From: Alviniconcha marisindica
Lineage: Eukaryota; Mollusca; Gastropoda; Provannidae
Direction of reading: 5' to 3'
NCBI GenBank assembly: GCA_018857735.1
Contig: JABMCL010002254.1
Span: 310,001 to 374,000, forward strand
DNA length: 64,000 bases
The translations under genes were made by a program, and so were the position numbers. The first letter of the stretch is position 1, and every line of letters starts with the position of its first letter. The notes under the pieces were generated by a model. That model searched no databases and had not been told where the DNA came from. It saw only the letters and a list, made by a program, of their open reading frames with translations. This document shows, one piece after another, positions 44,719 through 56,386 of this stretch.

Positions 44719-47700
44719 GGGGGGTGATGCATGTGTGTGGGTGGTGGTGTGGGTGTGTGTGTGTGTGCATGTGTATAAGGGTGGTGGTGGTAGCGAGTGT
44801 GGCTGGGGGGGGGGGGATGATGCATGTGTGTATGGGTGGTGATGGTGTGTGTGTGCGGGTGGTGGTGATGTATGTGTGTGGGTGGTGGTGTGGGTGTGTG
44901 GGGGGTGCATGTGTATAAGGGTGGTGGTGGTAGTGTGAGTGTGTGGCTGGGGGGGGGGGGGGGGGGTGATGCATGTGTGTATGGGTGGTGATGGTGTGGT
45001 GTGTGTGGTGGGGGGGTGTGATGTGTGTGGGTGGTGGTGTGGTGTGGGGGGGGGTGCATGTGTATAAGGGTGGTGGTGGTAGTGTGAGTGGTGTGGCTGG
45101 GGGGGGGGGGGGGGGTGATGCATGTGTGTATGGGTGGTGATGGTGTGTGTGGGGGGTGGTGGTGATGTATGTGTGTGGGGTGGTGAGTGGGGGTGTGTGG
45201 GGGTGATGTGTATGAGTGGTGGTGGTGGTAGTGTGAGTGTGTGGCTGGGGGGGGGGGGGGGGGTGGATGATGTGGTGTATGGGGTGGTGATGGTGTGTGT
45301 GTGGTGGGGGGGGGGGGGTGTAAGGGTGGTGATGGTGTGGTTGGGGGGAGGGTAGGTTGGTGGGAGACCTGGTGATGATGGGGGTATGTGTGTGGATGGT
45401 GATGGGGGGTTGGGGGTGTATGTGGTGGTGGTGATGGGTGTGTGTGTGTGTGGATGGGAGGGTGGGGTTGGGAGGGTGATGGGTGTGTGTGTGGTGGTGA
45501 TGTGGTGGTGGGGGGGAGGGGTAATGGGGGGGGGGTTGGGTGTGTGTGTGTGGTGTGTGCATGTGTTGGGGTGATGTATGTGTGGGTGGATAGGTGGTGA
45601 TGAGGGGGTGGGATGTTTGGGGTGGTGATGCATGTGTATAAGGGTGGTGGGATGTTTGGGGTGGTGATGCATGTGTATAAGGGTGGTGGGATGTGTGGGG
45701 TGGTGATGCATGTGTATAAGGGTGGTGGGATGTTTGGGGTGGTGATGCATGTGTATAAGGGTGGTGGGATGTGTGGGGTGGTGATGCATGTGTATATAAT
45801 GGTGGTGGGATGTGTGGGGTGGTGATGCATGTGTATAATGGTGGTGGGATGTGTGGGGTGGTGATGCATGTGTATAAGGGTGGTGGGATGTTTGGGGTGG
45901 TGATGCATGTGTATAATGGTGGTGAGATGTGGGGGGTGGTGATGCATGTGTATAATGGTGGTGGGATGTGTGGGGTGGTGATGCATGTTGTAAGGGTGGT
46001 GGGATGTGTGGGGTGGTGATGCATGTGTATAAGGGTGGTGGGATGTGTGGGGTGGTGATGTGTGTGTATATAATGGTGGTGGGATGTGTGGGGTGGTGAT
46101 GCATGTGTATAAGGGTGGTGGGATGTGTGGGGTGGTGATGCATGTGTGTATAAAGGTGGTGGTCGTGATGGTGTGTGATGTGTGTGTGTGTGTGTGTGGG
46201 GGGGGTGATGCACATGTGTGTGTGTGATGAAGCATGGGGTGTATGGGAATGGTGATGGGGTGTGTGTGGTGTGTGTGTGGGGGGGGGGGGGTGGATGTGT
46301 GTGCATGTGGGGAGGGATGGGGGGGGGGGCCAGCAGGGTTGGGTGTTTGTGGAGGTGCTGATGGGGGTTAGTCTGTGTGTATGTGGGGTGGGGAGGGGGT
46401 GTGTGATGGGGTATGTGGGGGGGGGGGGGGGGGGGGGGGGGGGAGGGTGGTGATGGTGTGTTTGAGTGTGAAGGAGTGATATTGTGTGTGTGTGTTGGGG
46501 TGGGGGAACTAGCATGACAAGCAGTTGGCAGTGGAATGGACTGAAGCAAGACAGAAGAGGACACGCAGTAGAACTGACCAAGGTGAGCTGTGGAGCAGGA
46601 GCAGCATCCCCTGCCCCTCTCTCTTCCACCCAGTACTGTGACTCTGGGACGCTTTGTCCTGAACGTGCAAATAAATAAGGCATATATATCATAAAGACAG
46701 AGAGCAGAGGTGAAACTAAGAATAAGGGACACATACACATACATTCATGTGTGTGTGTGTGTGCATGGGTGTACATACATGCGCGCACGTGTGTGTGTGG
46801 AGGTGGTGATGGGATGTAGGGGTGGGGGTGTCGGGGGTGGGGGGGGGGGGGGGGGAGGACTCTAAGATGATTATGGATTAACACATGCACACAATAAGAC
46901 TTTAAATTTAGAATATTGGACAGAAGAATTTCACTTGATTTCTGGTCCTGTTTGTTAAAAATTGCTGTTTGAGAGTGTGTTGCAAAAGATGACCGTGACT
47001 GTTGCCTTTTTGTGCCCTTTAGTCTGTATCAGTGACGTCATGAACAGGGCTGCAGTGTGTGGCCAAAGTGTAAAATACAGCATGAGGCAGCGCCAAGCTT
47101 TTCCTGCCTTTCACTGGTAAAGACTGAACTAGTAAAAGAGCAAACCAACATGGTGATGCCATGAGGAGAACACAAGCCAACATTTTAAATCATCAATAAT
47201 TGGTGATTAAAGTACTAATCTTTCCTAATTTCCTCAACATTACAGCTAGAATTGTAAACAAAAAGGTCAAAAAACAATACTCTGTTGTTTTCATGTCCGA
47301 TCATCATAACCAACCTGTTATCACGACTGATTTTTTATAGGGCAGCTGGGAAAACGTTGAAAGCTGGCAGCTGGGAAAACATTCACTTGACAGGTTTGGT
47401 TATCTTTTCTGTCATTTAAAAAAAAGTAATTATCTGTTCTTTCATTAAATTCTGAAATTTTAGTTAAATTGCTGAGTTGAAATTTTGAGCGCATTGTCTC
47501 ACATTTTGTACGACCTTTTGTCACTGGCTCATATATATATTATATAATGAAAAGTAAGCCAGATTGTGTCTGGTATATATGACAAGACTATGCTCACTGA
47601 ATAGTTAACACACAAATAAATAGGTGAGAAAATAAAGGATCACCTCCACTCCCACCTGCCCCACAAACCGTGCCTGCAAGCCCTGGCTGACCCTCAGAAG

Positions 47701-47785
47701 CAAAACTGCTGTTGTTGGAGGCACCCCTGCTCCTCTCTGCCTCTACCAACCGGTTCAAGTCTGAAAATGGTGAATGTTCAAACTG

Positions 47786-47846
<61 letters not shown>

Positions 47847-49728
47847 CCTGTTCTCAAAACCTGAACTGGGCTAATGGTCTCATGTTCGCCCACGCTAAAA
47901 GTAAACCTACGATTATGCTATGCACCTCAATTTTGTTTTATTGTGTTGTACATTCAATAAAGAAATACATATGTCGATATGATAACCATGTGTTTGTTAC
48001 TTGAGCGAAAGTGCAGTTTATTTGTGTGAATGAACTGAAATTTGTGTAAACACTCCACATGAAAACGTGACGCCGGCACCGATGTTTAAACGAACTTAAA
48101 GTGACTCGCCACTACTGAGTTCTATCAAAAACTAAATTGTTTTATGGATGAATAATACTTTTATTCTTCATCCTATTAAAAAAAAGTGGAAACTTTTTAT
48201 GTGTTATTTATATTATGGAGTACTGAATATCGGTGATTGGTCGTGGCGCGTCCCGTCATTGGTCAGAATATTTTTTAAAAAGCTTGACTCGGCTCATAAA
48301 CGAATAAATTGCTGTAACAAGTCCATCAATGTGTGTGTCTTTACACTTACAGCAGGAATAGTCTGCATTGTTTATTTCAACTGTTCTGTGGTTTATTTAG
48401 CTTTACTCTCCATGTTTTTATTTCGACGATAGTGTCTTGTCATGTCATCATGACCAATCATATTTGAAACCTAAACGCACTGCTCAATGCAGCAATATGT
48501 TTTGATCCTAGTTTTGTAGTACCAGGTGACCCGGAAGTAGTCAGCTTTGTTTTGATGTAAAAAATGGCAAAAACCAGGCATGGTTAGCGATTTACTTTTC
48601 TTGTCATCAACAAATCACGTCCAAACATTACGTCACGTCCAATCACTTTTACACAAGTTTCCCACTATTTAGTGACTAAATCATGGCTAATTTCCATGTA
48701 AGGAATGATCAATGTGGCAACAATGTAGTCCACGTCGAAGGCAGATAGTTTCGGTTGCCCACTGTTCAAATTTAAAGATGACGAGTTCAGAGTGACAAAA
48801 AGCAAATTCCTGTCATAATCACGACTGAGCACATGGTCAACTTTACCAAATTAGGACTGATTTCATCAGAACGCTTCTTTAATTAAAAATGCTTATTGGA
48901 AGTGTGAAACACCAATCTTGTTTCAACTTTTCAAACAGAATTTGGCGACTTTGTTTTAGAAATGGAGAAAAAAAGAGGAAAAAAAAGAACAATAATAGAT
49001 GCATAATTGTAATACAGTAACAGTAATAGTTTTTAGCACCATGCTATATCTGTCATGCTTGTATGATACTGCAGTGTCAAAGTTTTGACTGCATCAAAGT
49101 AAAAATAAATCAAATGTCAAAAATGTATCACATAATTCATTAATAGACTTTTGAGATTTTTGATTGGTCCTGATGATGACAAAAAAATCTTAATCTATGA
49201 TATTATTGAATTTTCTGCATTTTTTTTCTGGTTGTTATACTGCATATGAAATAAACAGTATTTGTACCATGTATAAGCTGTGTTTGTTAATTACTGTCAA
49301 TATTTTGTTTAATGTAAAGCACAAATAATTAAAGGACTTTTGTTGGACGTTACTGATGACATGACATTTTCATTCAAAATCAATGAAAAAAATTCATTTA
49401 TGAGATAAGTCTTATTTCAGCTGGTGACAGCAACACACATCTTTCAGTTAATGTATATTTAACAACATATGCTGATTATTTTAATACTTTGTTTGACTAC
49501 TTTTCATGTCATCAGTCACATCTGATCATGGTAGGCAGTTTCAATAAAATCACCTTCAACATCAACAATTGGCCACAAACTATCTTCTAGCTCTTATATT
49601 TAGAAAATATAACAGACAACCCACTAATACTAAGATTTCAATTTATATATATATATATATATATGCTATTGATTTATTCCCTCTTGTGTCATACTTTACA
49701 GATGACGTTCTGAGAATGGGTCATATAT

Positions 49729-49774
<46 letters not shown>

Positions 49775-51356
49775 GTTGTTTGCATTGTTTTGGTAAGACT
49801 AAGAGTACTGATTGTTTAACAGGCCGTACTCACAAATTTCTTCAGGACAGATGGTACTTATCATGATGGTTGTTTATAATTGTGCTGTAGAGATCTCACT
49901 TATCATACTTGCCATGTTATTTATATTTTATAATAGTGTTTTTGTGAGTGTACATGTATGTCACTGTTAACATGATGTGGTGGTCTTTGGGAGTCAATTG
50001 GACCACTGCAGCCCTGCAGTCCCATTAACGCACAAATGTGCGTCCTTTACCACTAGAGCTGAAAAGGACACACTAAACGTAGGCCTAGAGGGTCTCACAC
50101 ACAAATGTGCATCCTTTACCACTAGAGCTGAAAAGGACACACTAAACGTAGGCCTAGAGGGTCTCACGGGATGCACTAAGAAAGCGCCAGGTTAAGGGGT
50201 TTTCTTCAAAGTCCAGACCTCCTGTTCCCAACTGACAGAAACGGGTCATGCGAACTATTCTACCACATCTTCTGTCTCAAAACCAACTACCTTACACTGC
50301 CTTTGTTACTGACAAGAACACAGTCATTCTCCCAGGTTATTTCAACATCAGTGTGGTCTTCTGCTTCTAAAAAGTTTAAGATAAAACAATCATGCAAAGA
50401 AACTGAGGATTATATAGAGATCTGTGTACATGGGGTCAGTGTGAAGGCTTCCAACATGACAATAATTTGTTGTGAATTTTCAGCTGTCAAAAAAAGGTCA
50501 GTGGGAGTTTCTACACTAAATTAATTCAAAGTGGCACCAGTGACCAGAGTCAACAAGGGAGGCAACTTACATTTTAAGTGATGTTAAGACAATACACACC
50601 ATTAATTACAGAATCAGCCTTAGCTATTTGTAGTACCCTGCTCTCCATTTGCAGTTTGCAAAGATGAGGGCTTTCTCCCTTCATTCTCTGTTTGGTTTCA
50701 ATCTGTTTCACAGATTCAGAATGTTACTCTAACTTGTTTCACTTTCAGACAAATATTTATAATGGTCTTGTGTTTGAAAATGCCACACATTTTCCTTTCT
50801 TATTCTGCTACTTAAAAATCCTTTTCATACTGACTGATGGATGCTACTAAAACACATCTACAGAGTTGGCAGTGCTGCCAACCACCAGACGGTACTACTG
50901 ACATGAAGAACTACGAGGATAGCCCTTTCAATAAACCTGTTACTGCTATGATGAACCAGCATACCTGAAAGTGTACAACTAAAAGTGACATTGTCTGACA
51001 GAACTGAGTTGTAGAAGGAACAAAGGGCATCATATGCAAAGCAGAATACTTCAGCACAGCTGCCGTTTCGTATTAGACCTGACCGTTTAAAACTGCCCTG
51101 GGACCCTCTAAACGTTGTAGCAGGGAGTCCCAGGGACCTCCTTAAAATACTCGCTAATGGAAGCCCTGCACTGTCTGTATTATGTGAGATCTCTAGACAC
51201 TTATAAAGCTATATTAGTTCTAATCCTTTTGATTTTGAGTGATCAACTCTTACCTTTTTGGAACTCTCTGAGTTTGTTTTGAGGTATGTTGTCATATCCT
51301 AATCGAGAGAGCTCTTCTTTGATTTCCTGGTCACTAAATGTCAGTGCTGAATCCAT
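39278..51356 (-). CDS. HYLS1: Hydrolethalus-type centriolar protein, complete coding set of 8 exons
   Basis: HYLS1 is a core centriole protein needed for cilium formation. Minus-strand coding exons: 51356-51254, 47760-47644, 46658-46579, 44636-44467, 44120-44065, 41930-41781, 39923-39745, 39400-39278. They total 978 nt, in phase throughout (325 aa; human about 300). The N-terminal SDQEIKEELSRLGYDNIP fits the conserved start of invertebrate HYLS1. The middle has basic/acidic RRVKRKTLR then DESMSDID. The C-terminal HYLS box is clear: ADPVARFHQMRQCWALQQAP, DRKGLRWNVREQML, then YVANNYVPPPDKKRSALRWQ. An AG acceptor lies 2 nt upstream of the ATG, so at least one 5' UTR exon lies further right, probably at 54.6-54.75 kb. 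Introns carry very large arrays but no copies of these exons. The middle exons are poorly conserved and rest on splice phase; the last two are certain. Confidence 0.93.
39745..39923 (-). CDS. HYLS1: HYLS1 coding exon 7 (HYLS box, first half)
   Basis: 179 nt. The acceptor is TTGTTTCAG and the donor GTCAGC. It encodes YPSFDHPHTKNLRRADPVAR and then FHQMRQCWALQQAPGENDRK and GLRWNVREQML. This is the strongly conserved C-terminal region. Confidence 0.96.
40135..41710. repeat. Minisatellites in HYLS1 intron 6
   Basis: 40135-40545 has about seventeen 23-24-nt copies with ATGCTAAAAGGTTCAGCAGT. 40548-41700 has about 25 copies of 43-49 nt with CACTGACAGACAAAAGCTGG and ACACCAAGGGAAGGTAC. Minus-strand frames of up to 534 codons across them are artefacts. 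Confidence 0.94.
41781..41930 (-). CDS. HYLS1: HYLS1 coding exon 6
   Basis: 150 nt. The acceptor is TATTCTTTCAG and the donor GTGAGG. It encodes SIVDTHERMQRMAFRDLDLG and then a Ser/Arg/Pro-rich linker ending PDDPRPPS. Assigned on phase and signals. Confidence 0.8.
42010..42880. repeat. About 90-100-nt tandem array in HYLS1 intron 5
   Basis: About nine units with GATGTCACTTCTATAGTCTC, GAAAGAGAGACCATCAAAG and TAAAAGTGTCAAGACTAA. Confidence 0.93.
43290..43610. repeat. 46-nt minisatellite in HYLS1 intron 5
   Basis: Seven nearly perfect copies with GGAGAGAAGTGTGGAAACAG and CTCAACAATCGTCCTTCAA. A 46-nt period cycles all three frames open. Confidence 0.95.
44065..44120 (-). CDS. HYLS1: HYLS1 coding exon 5
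   Basis: 56 nt. The acceptor is TTTTTGTCAACAG and the donor GTAAGA. It encodes KNEEGAKFIDESMSDIDA, the family's acidic DES stretch. Confidence 0.85.
44467..44636 (-). CDS. HYLS1: HYLS1 coding exon 4
   Basis: 170 nt. The acceptor is TGTGACTGCAG and the donor GTGCAC. It encodes RREDLEQHERQQPGPRPAVP, a His-rich segment, then DSEIRRVKRKTLR. The VKRKTLR part matches the family's basic motif before the acidic DES region. Confidence 0.88.
44690..46480. repeat. G-rich minisatellite field filling HYLS1 intron 3
   Basis: Almost all of 44637-46578 is T/G-only on the plus strand, with many runs of 8-30 G. The block at 45600-46150 has units of about 40 nt with GGTGGTGATGCATGTGTATA and GGTGGGATGTGTGG. 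Each unit holds several GGG tracts (G-quadruplex-capable). Confidence 0.95.
46579..46658 (-). CDS. HYLS1: HYLS1 coding exon 3 (probable)
   Basis: 80 nt. The acceptor is TTTGCACGTTCAG and the donor GTCAGT. It starts in phase 1 and ends in phase 0, exactly as needed between exons 2 and 4. It encodes QSVPESQYWVEERGAGDAAP and then APQLTL. There is no conserved motif. Confidence 0.7.
46741..46856. repeat. (TG)n and poly-G in HYLS1 intron 2
   Basis: Short TG tracts and a G run ending at about 46856, just upstream (minus sense) of HYLS1 exon 3. 46860-47640 is otherwise unremarkable. Confidence 0.8.
47644..47760 (-). CDS. HYLS1: HYLS1 coding exon 2
   Basis: 117 nt. The acceptor is CACCATTTTCAG and the donor GTGATC. 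It encodes DLNRLVEAERSRGASNNSSF and then a Gly-rich stretch. EFQK/DLNRLV joins naturally across the intron. An (AT)n tract lies upstream of the branch region. Confidence 0.82.
47787..47845. repeat. (AT)n tract upstream of HYLS1 exon 2
   Basis: Nearly pure AT for about 58 bp, 27 bp from the exon 2 acceptor. Two more (AT)n tracts, at 49643-49665 and 49722-49771, lie in the same intron. Confidence 0.95.
48000..48800. other. CpG-containing promoter-like stretch in HYLS1 intron 1
   Basis: Unlike its AT-rich surroundings this stretch has several CpGs, ATTGGTC and the ETS-like GACCCGGAAGTAG (about 48530). No exon could be supported. The rest of intron 1 (48800-51250) shows only (AT)n and a small duplication. 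Confidence 0.3.
50023..50165. repeat. Two-copy tandem repeat with a tRNA-A-box-like core
   Basis: Two roughly 68-nt copies of CACAAATGTGCGTCCTTTAC then CACTAGAGCTGAAAAGGACA. The complement reads AGCTCTAGTGGTAAAGGA, resembling a pol III A box, but no B box is found. Confidence 0.5.
51254..51356 (-). CDS. HYLS1: HYLS1 first coding exon
   Basis: 103 coding nt; the exon begins at 51358 with acceptor TCTTCCTCTGCAG. The donor is GTAAGAG, phase 1. It encodes MDSALTFSDQEIKEELSRLG and then YDNIPQNKLREFQK. Confidence 0.9.
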
Positions 51357-51469
51357 TTCTGCAGAGGAAGAAAAGATGAAATAATCACAACAAAAGTGAG
51401 CATAACAACAAAGGCTCTGAATCTGTACGATGACATTATATAGCTCACATTTCAATAATAATAACTGAG

Positions 51470-51603
51470 TATTTATGGCACCCCATCTCAAGAGGGCTCA
51501 GGGCGCTTACAAGGGCTACAGGTGCATGCATTCATATCCCATGCACACATACACTCCACAGGCTCCCTTGTATGTGTACCCCTCCACACAAATGTATGCA
51601 TGC

Positions 51604-51658
<55 letters not shown>

Positions 51659-52200
51659 AGAAAATACATGTATACATTACTAGAAATGGGTTGGTGGAAA
51701 AGAGAAGGAAGTAGCAACCAATCACTGAATCAGTATGCAGAAAAGAAGGTCTGGTGGGTTTTCAGTTTTGACTTGAAAGAAGAGAATGAAGAGGACTGTC
51801 TGATGGAGAGAGGAAAAGCATTCTAGATGACATGTCTGATGTACTGAAAGGGTCCTCCTGCCCATCTTCAGAATGCATAAGATCCAAGTATTTGAGGTTG
51901 AGTGAAGAGAGCAAGAGGATGAATTAGCTCTAGATCACTAGATGAAGCAACTCTGAGAGCTATGGAGCCTTGGAGGCACTGTATCGGAGAATCTGGAAGC
52001 AGGGAGAGCTATTTTGTATTGAAACCTGAATCCAGATGCTGATCAGTAGCCAGCGGCGATCAAAGAGTAAAGGAGTGATGTGGGCAGATTCTGCAGCTTT
52101 GCAAGAAAGCTGAGCTGAGCAGTTGATCCACATGTCAACATGATGACGAAGAAAATGGTTTGTCAGTACGTCTATATGACAAAAAGGATGACAAGACAAC
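51470..52200 (+). repeat. Dispersed repeat with TTTGACTTGAAAGAAG-type body
   Basis: Starts with GCACCCCATCTCAAGAGGGC, related to 21314-21360 (GCGCCCCATCCTGGGTGAGC). After a (GA)n tract at 51607-51657 comes a roughly 500-bp body that resembles widespread non-coding animal repeats (GTGGGTTTTCAG..., AAAGCATTC, AGGAGTGATGTGGGCAGA). Related text appears at 63650-63800. Identification is by resemblance only. Confidence 0.45.
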
Positions 52201-53274
52201 TTGTACTAGTTTACCACATTTAAACAAGTTCTCAAAATGACTGATGACAGCTTTGATTTCGACATGTTCCTACTTGTAGTGTTGGTAACCCAAGTCCTGC
52301 AGAGCCTATTCCATCGATCCATGAATTCTCTCTAAGTTGGGCAGAGGGCTGGGTGTAAAACCACTCCTAAACTTGTCCCTCAGACAAAATTATATTGTTC
52401 ATTACGACTACTTTATCATATAATCATAGGGGAAAAGTACTCTAATTTTGTTTTTAATTAAAAAAATAAAAGTAAACTATAACAGTATAACTTAAGACAA
52501 ATAAGTACAGCATAATTTGTGTGTATCCATACACATTTGTGTGCACGCACACACACATACACACACAGTTCAAACACAAACTGGGAGCTGGGCAGAGTCT
52601 GTGATCCAGACCATCTGAAGATCTGTTTTAGAAAAGTTTTTAATCTTGTCAGCAACTTGAGTAAGAACGTATGCTCATTTTAACCAGACCAAATACAAGA
52701 TATTTAGATCAAAGTGTAGAAAAAACAACAACAGCTGACAAGCAAGTACCAAATTCATTGCTGAGGCATTATTATAATATTAAACACAGTGAATAATATT
52801 AAACACAGTGAATCTGGAGAGGAAAAAAGAAAAAAGTCCTACTCCCTTTTCTCACAAGACAGCATATATATATATATATATATATTGTATTACAGGAGAC
52901 TTTCTTTCCCAGGACCATTCCAGAGTGGAACCACCTTCCTAAAAAAAACAGGTGACCACAGCATCTATCCCTGGTTTCTTTAATTTGACTTTGAGACCTG
53001 GGCCTGCTCCCTTCTAGATCTGAAATGTGTATAAACCTATAATTAACAAATAGTGGGTAAGTGAAGGCTGGAGCTGTGCCGGTCAAGAATCAGCCCCGGG
53101 GATCATTACGGTAGCTGGATTAATCTCGCTGAATACCACAAAGTAGTTCATCAATACATGGTTTTGTAGTTTGCACATCTTCCGCTAAGTTCCGGTTTCC
53201 CCCATCTAAATTTGACAGTCAATGGAGAGTCAATGGTGCAGAGAACTTGCTCTTAAAAGCTAAAGTTAAGAATG

Positions 53275-54070
53275 ATCGAGCATGGTCACCAAATGGATGG
53301 GCAATCATTATGCGCTAGGCTTTGTGCCTGCCCTGAGAGTTTTCTCAGACTCATATTCTGTGCAGACTCTACTGCTAGTCTACAAGTACAACCCCCCATG
53401 TGTATGTATGTATACACATGCAACTGAAAAGATCAAATGTATACACATATTATAGATCTTGTCGTACATGTGACTGTGACAGTTCACTGGACAATGGAAA
53501 CATCAAAATGACCCAGCATGAACTAAAGGTGTTGACAGTCTTCATAATGTTAAAGTTGGACACTATACATTATCATGATTATGTACGAAAGAAGTTTTTA
53601 TTTCGACTTTTTCAGCTCACTTTCTTCTTCTTCCATTAATGACCATTGGCAGTGGCCACAAAGCTGGCCATTACTGTCATTTTAGTGCATGCTGGGTTAT
53701 TTTGTTGTTTCCATAGTCTACCAAGTACCATAGTACCAAACTATGACATGGACTACAGGATCTTTAATGTGTGTGTGTGTGATCTTTTTGCATGCATATA
53801 TATTATACACATGGGGGACCTCAGTTTATACTAATATAGTCTCATCCGAAGGACTTTTGTAGAGCCTGCACAGAATTTCACTCCGAAGAAATCTCAGGGC
53901 AGGTGCAAAGCCGAGCACATAACGGTCACCTATCCATTTGGTGACCACGCTCCATCGTAATTAACTTCAGCTTTCGAGAGCGAGTGCTCTTGCTCCTCAC
54001 CACCAACTCTTTGCTTCAGTCTATGGGGCACTGCAGATCCCACAAAAGTGCAGCATGATCTTCAACTGTG
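53275..54070. repeat. Dispersed repeat (family X) copies upstream of HYLS1
   Basis: A reverse partial copy at 53275-53395 is followed by a forward copy at 53636-54070 with GGCCACAAAGCTGGCCATTA at its start. Another short forward piece is at 55310-55375. No coding capacity was seen, so it is non-autonomous. Confidence 0.65.
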
Positions 54071-54606
54071 TTCAAGTAGTTCCTGCTTATTCAGTTACAC
54101 TACAGTTCCTTCTTAATCAATTAATGGATAGTGGCTGCCTACATCAAAGAAGAGTGTGGTCACGGTGTGAGGTCACCCGTGTACACACATGAAAAAAGAT
54201 GCCACACACTCACTGACACACACGCTAAAGATCCTGTTGACCATGTCGTCAAAATAGCCATGTACTATACTAGTTAGTACTACTAGTACTAATCTGTAAT
54301 CACTAATGACTAAACAAACTTCTTCTTCGTGTCAAAGTATTCAAAATGCTGAAGTTGGACAGCATACAGCGGAGAAGAACATAATTAGAACGTAACTTAA
54401 ATAACTGTCCAATTTTTCTGCCTCAAAGTTACAAACGAAAACAACAACCAACCAACAAACAAAAACAAAACAAAACAAAACGTGCCGAAACATGTCTAAT
54501 TTGTTTATTTGATCATTGATGGGTGTCCTTTGTTCAAATCAGTGATCAGATCTGTACCTTCATGTGCAGTAATAATTCAAATAGATAGCTAGGCCTTTGT
54601 ACATAC

Positions 54607-54760
54607 CATAAATGTTTCAGGGAAATGGAAACTTTGTTCGTAATGCCGGTAATACCGATATCTATTTCGACGATCTCCACCACTTTCACCATGTTCCGTG
54701 AACCAAACCGGTAGGCAATGATTGGTCAGTTTGCAGCCAATCAGCTCTTGATGTTCATGG
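54607..54760 (-). promoter_or_regulatory. HYLS1: Probable HYLS1 5' UTR exon and core promoter
   Basis: A minus-strand donor TTTATG|GTATGT has its exon end at 54607. Inverted CCAAT elements lie at 54721-54725 (ATTGG) and 54737-54741 (CCAAT). It would splice to the acceptor at 51358, just before the HYLS1 ATG. Inferred from signals only. Confidence 0.4.
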
Positions 54761-54826
54761 GAGATAACTATTTTTGCATAACCGCCACCAGCTGATTCAG
54801 AGTCAGCAGCCGTCGCGAACAGAAAG
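54737..54826 (+). promoter_or_regulatory. Probable 5' UTR exon of a plus-strand gene (candidate RNase T2 first exon)
   Basis: CCAAT at 54737-54741 is followed by a CpG-bearing stretch and the donor CAGAAAG|GTAAAA, with the exon end at 54826. The next plus-strand coding exon seen is RNase T2 at 61769, whose ATG follows an acceptor directly and so needs an upstream UTR exon. The link is inferred. Confidence 0.35.
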
Positions 54827-55589
54827 GTAAAACAAGGCTTTTTGTCAAAGTAATAGATCTGTTGTTTTGCCTGAGTATTTGTCAGTTAACTTGAAGGTGA
54901 AACATTATCTAAATGGTTTTTAGAGCCACATGTGTTCTGAAACGTTGTAAGATTTTATGTTGTTGTCCTTTTATACCGGACCAGTACTACGGGACCATTT
55001 TGCTTTACGTCCACAGAAGCGAGGTGGCTTATTAGGGACGGCCCAGTACTACAGCGAACACCCCCAGTTATAGGCGCCAGAATAATCGACATGTTGATTG
55101 TGGACCCTTAAATGAAAGAAGAAGAAGAAGATAACTATAAATTACGTTACACTGTACAGAAAACGGACAGACAGGTAGGGTGGGCGTTGCTAGAGCGCTT
55201 TGGACAAGCTCAAGGCATATGGGCGTGAACATCACGAGACTTGGGCTGCAAACACCACATTGGCCGAATAACATAGTTCTAAGGTAAATAACATAGCAGC
55301 TTTCTTGGGTAATCTTCTTCCGTTAATGACAATCGGCCACAAAGCTGGCCATTACTGTCATTTTAGGGTACTGCGCAGCGTTAATAGTGATACAAGCAGG
55401 AAGAAAAATTTAAAAACATCCTCAATATCTGTGACACTGACAGATCATCGCATTTACTACCAGCTAGATCGTCAGTCGCCAATTTCAAATAGAAATTTGA
55501 GCTTATTCTTCTTCCTGTCAAGGACCGGGCCTAGTCAGAGCATTAGAGGTAGTCACAGCCAATGCCTTGCGTGTTATTAAAACGATAAA

Positions 55590-55960
55590 AGACAGTTGAT
55601 CAAACTGTCTTCATCTCTTCCCTGTCAAGCTCTTCATTGGTGCCTGGTCCAAGCCAGAACAGACTACGGACTGTCAACCTTCTCAGTTTCTGTCACAACT
55701 TCTCTGACTCATCTCCTGCCTGTTTCTCTGACCTTCTCACAGTGTACACCCCTTCCAAGCAGCTTCGTTCTTCTGCACACACACAGATACTTCGTATCTC
55801 CCATGTTAGAACAAAAACCTTTGGCTAATGCTGTTTCTCCTACTGTGCTCCAGAGAAATGGAATTCACACCCTTCTGACATCCGTCACATTCAGTTTTCT
55901 CATGCCTTCAAAACTGCGTTAACTCTCAGCAGTTCTTGTGATTTTTACACTTTTGTACGT
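55590..55960 (+). mobile_element. LINE ORF2 C-terminal fragment
   Basis: Overlapping frames resemble the post-RT tail of CR1/Jockey-like LINEs: ALHWCLVQARTDYGLST, then SDLLTVYTPSKQLRSSA, then LRISHVRTKTFG and RNGIHTLLTSV. Frameshifts are present. It may be from the same class as the RT fragment at 34.5 kb. Confidence 0.65.
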
Positions 55961-56386
55961 ATTCTCTATGAATGTTTTTCAAGTGCTCAAAGAAGTTATA
56001 CCTAAGGATGAAAATGTGTTTGTAATATATCAAAATGTGCAGAAATGGATGGGCTTTTAAATTCAAGTTTTGTTTTATAAATTGCATCATTTGATGTGTT
56101 GTCATGTGACTGACTATGTTACTAAAAATAGAAATTGCCACACACTTTCACTCATTCGTCTTTCATAATGAACAAAAAAATCAGGATATCAGTCCTAGTT
56201 CAACAGCAGCTGATTATTATTGAACAAGAACCACTGCCCCATCAAATAAGCCAAGTTTTACACATGTAAGTCAATATTTATAGATTTTATGCTCCAGAAA
56301 TGGAAGTTTACCCAAATCAATTTCACCAAACCACGTGAAAACATCACCTATAAAGGCAGTAATAAGGCAGATGCTCAACACTCATA

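Noticed and set aside
44483..46890. 743- and 753-codon Pro/His/Thr-rich frames
   Set aside because: Microsatellite-like intron sequence. Only the 26-codon exon 3 piece and exon 4 are real. Retention is discussed as a finding.
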